Positions 6,056-6,091 of a stretch of DNA of 6,091 nt are shown in pieces. This stretch comes from an uncultured Bacillaceae bacterium (GTDB lineage: Bacteria; Bacillota; Bacilli; Bacillales; Alkalibacillaceae). The notes under the pieces are model-generated. The model worked only from the letters and a program-made list of their open reading frames with translations, ran no database searches and was not told the DNA's origin. The stretch is from assembly GCA_937958375.1 (NCBI GenBank), contig CALGNY010000175.1, positions 1 to 6,091 of the forward strand, read 5' to 3'. The position numbers and the translations under genes were made by a program. How positions within the stretch are numbered: the stretch's first letter is position 1; the number at the start of each line of letters is the position of its first letter.

Positions 6056-6091
6056 GCGTTCGATTCCCGTTGTGGATACGGGATCGAACGC
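6056..6091 (+). terminator. Probable terminator of the ABC-SDR cluster (cut by window end)
   Basis: GCGTTCGATTCCCGT (6056-6070) pairs with ACGGGATCGAACGC (6078-6091) as 14 bp with one bulged T around a 7-nt loop. It begins 13 bp after the SDR stop codon. The window ends on the last stem base, so any T-run lies outside and could not be seen. Hairpin strength and position support a terminator. Confidence 0.75.

Noticed and set aside
1..6091. Mobile element, prophage, toxin-antitoxin or defence system
   Set aside because: No transposase, integrase, terminal inverted repeats flanked by duplications, or known defence domains were seen; all genes look like housekeeping or common accessory functions.

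Overview
The window reads as an ordinary chromosomal segment of a low-to-moderate GC Gram-positive bacterium, most likely a member of the Bacillaceae. The reasons are strong purine-rich Shine-Dalgarno sequences before every gene whose start is visible, U-tailed hairpin terminators, a LysR regulator closely resembling Bacillus subtilis GltC, and an ABC-2 exporter pair of YvfR/YvfS type. No genus can be fixed from the sequence alone.

Layout. Positions 1-615 hold the 3' end of a tetratricopeptide-repeat (TPR) protein on the + strand, followed by an intrinsic terminator. Positions 657-1117 carry no credible gene. They hold a tandem array of about seven 51-bp units (degenerate copies at both ends), each built around an imperfect palindrome. 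The array sits between two converging terminators: that of the TPR gene, and that of gdhA, which runs leftward (1162-2538, minus strand). gdhA encodes an NADP-type hexameric glutamate dehydrogenase. Divergent from it is a GltC-like LysR regulator (2662-3573, plus). The 123-bp divergent region contains overlapping predicted promoters and two dyads, one with the LysR T-N11-A form, so this regulator probably controls gdhA and itself.

A rightward cluster follows. It holds an ABC ATPase (3671-4576), its ABC-2 permease (4573-5310, overlapping by ATGA) and a short-chain dehydrogenase/reductase with a GTG start (5335-6042). The window ends on a strong hairpin that is probably the cluster's terminator.

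How the parts work together. gdhA and gltC form a nitrogen-assimilation module: ammonia plus 2-oxoglutarate to glutamate, with a regulator whose B. subtilis relative senses 2-oxoglutarate and glutamate status. The ABC pair and the SDR are probably co-transcribed, but their substrates cannot be read from the sequence. I see no phage, CRISPR, toxin-antitoxin or transposase gene. The least explained element is the 51-bp hairpin array, whose arms show paired substitutions that keep the base pairing.
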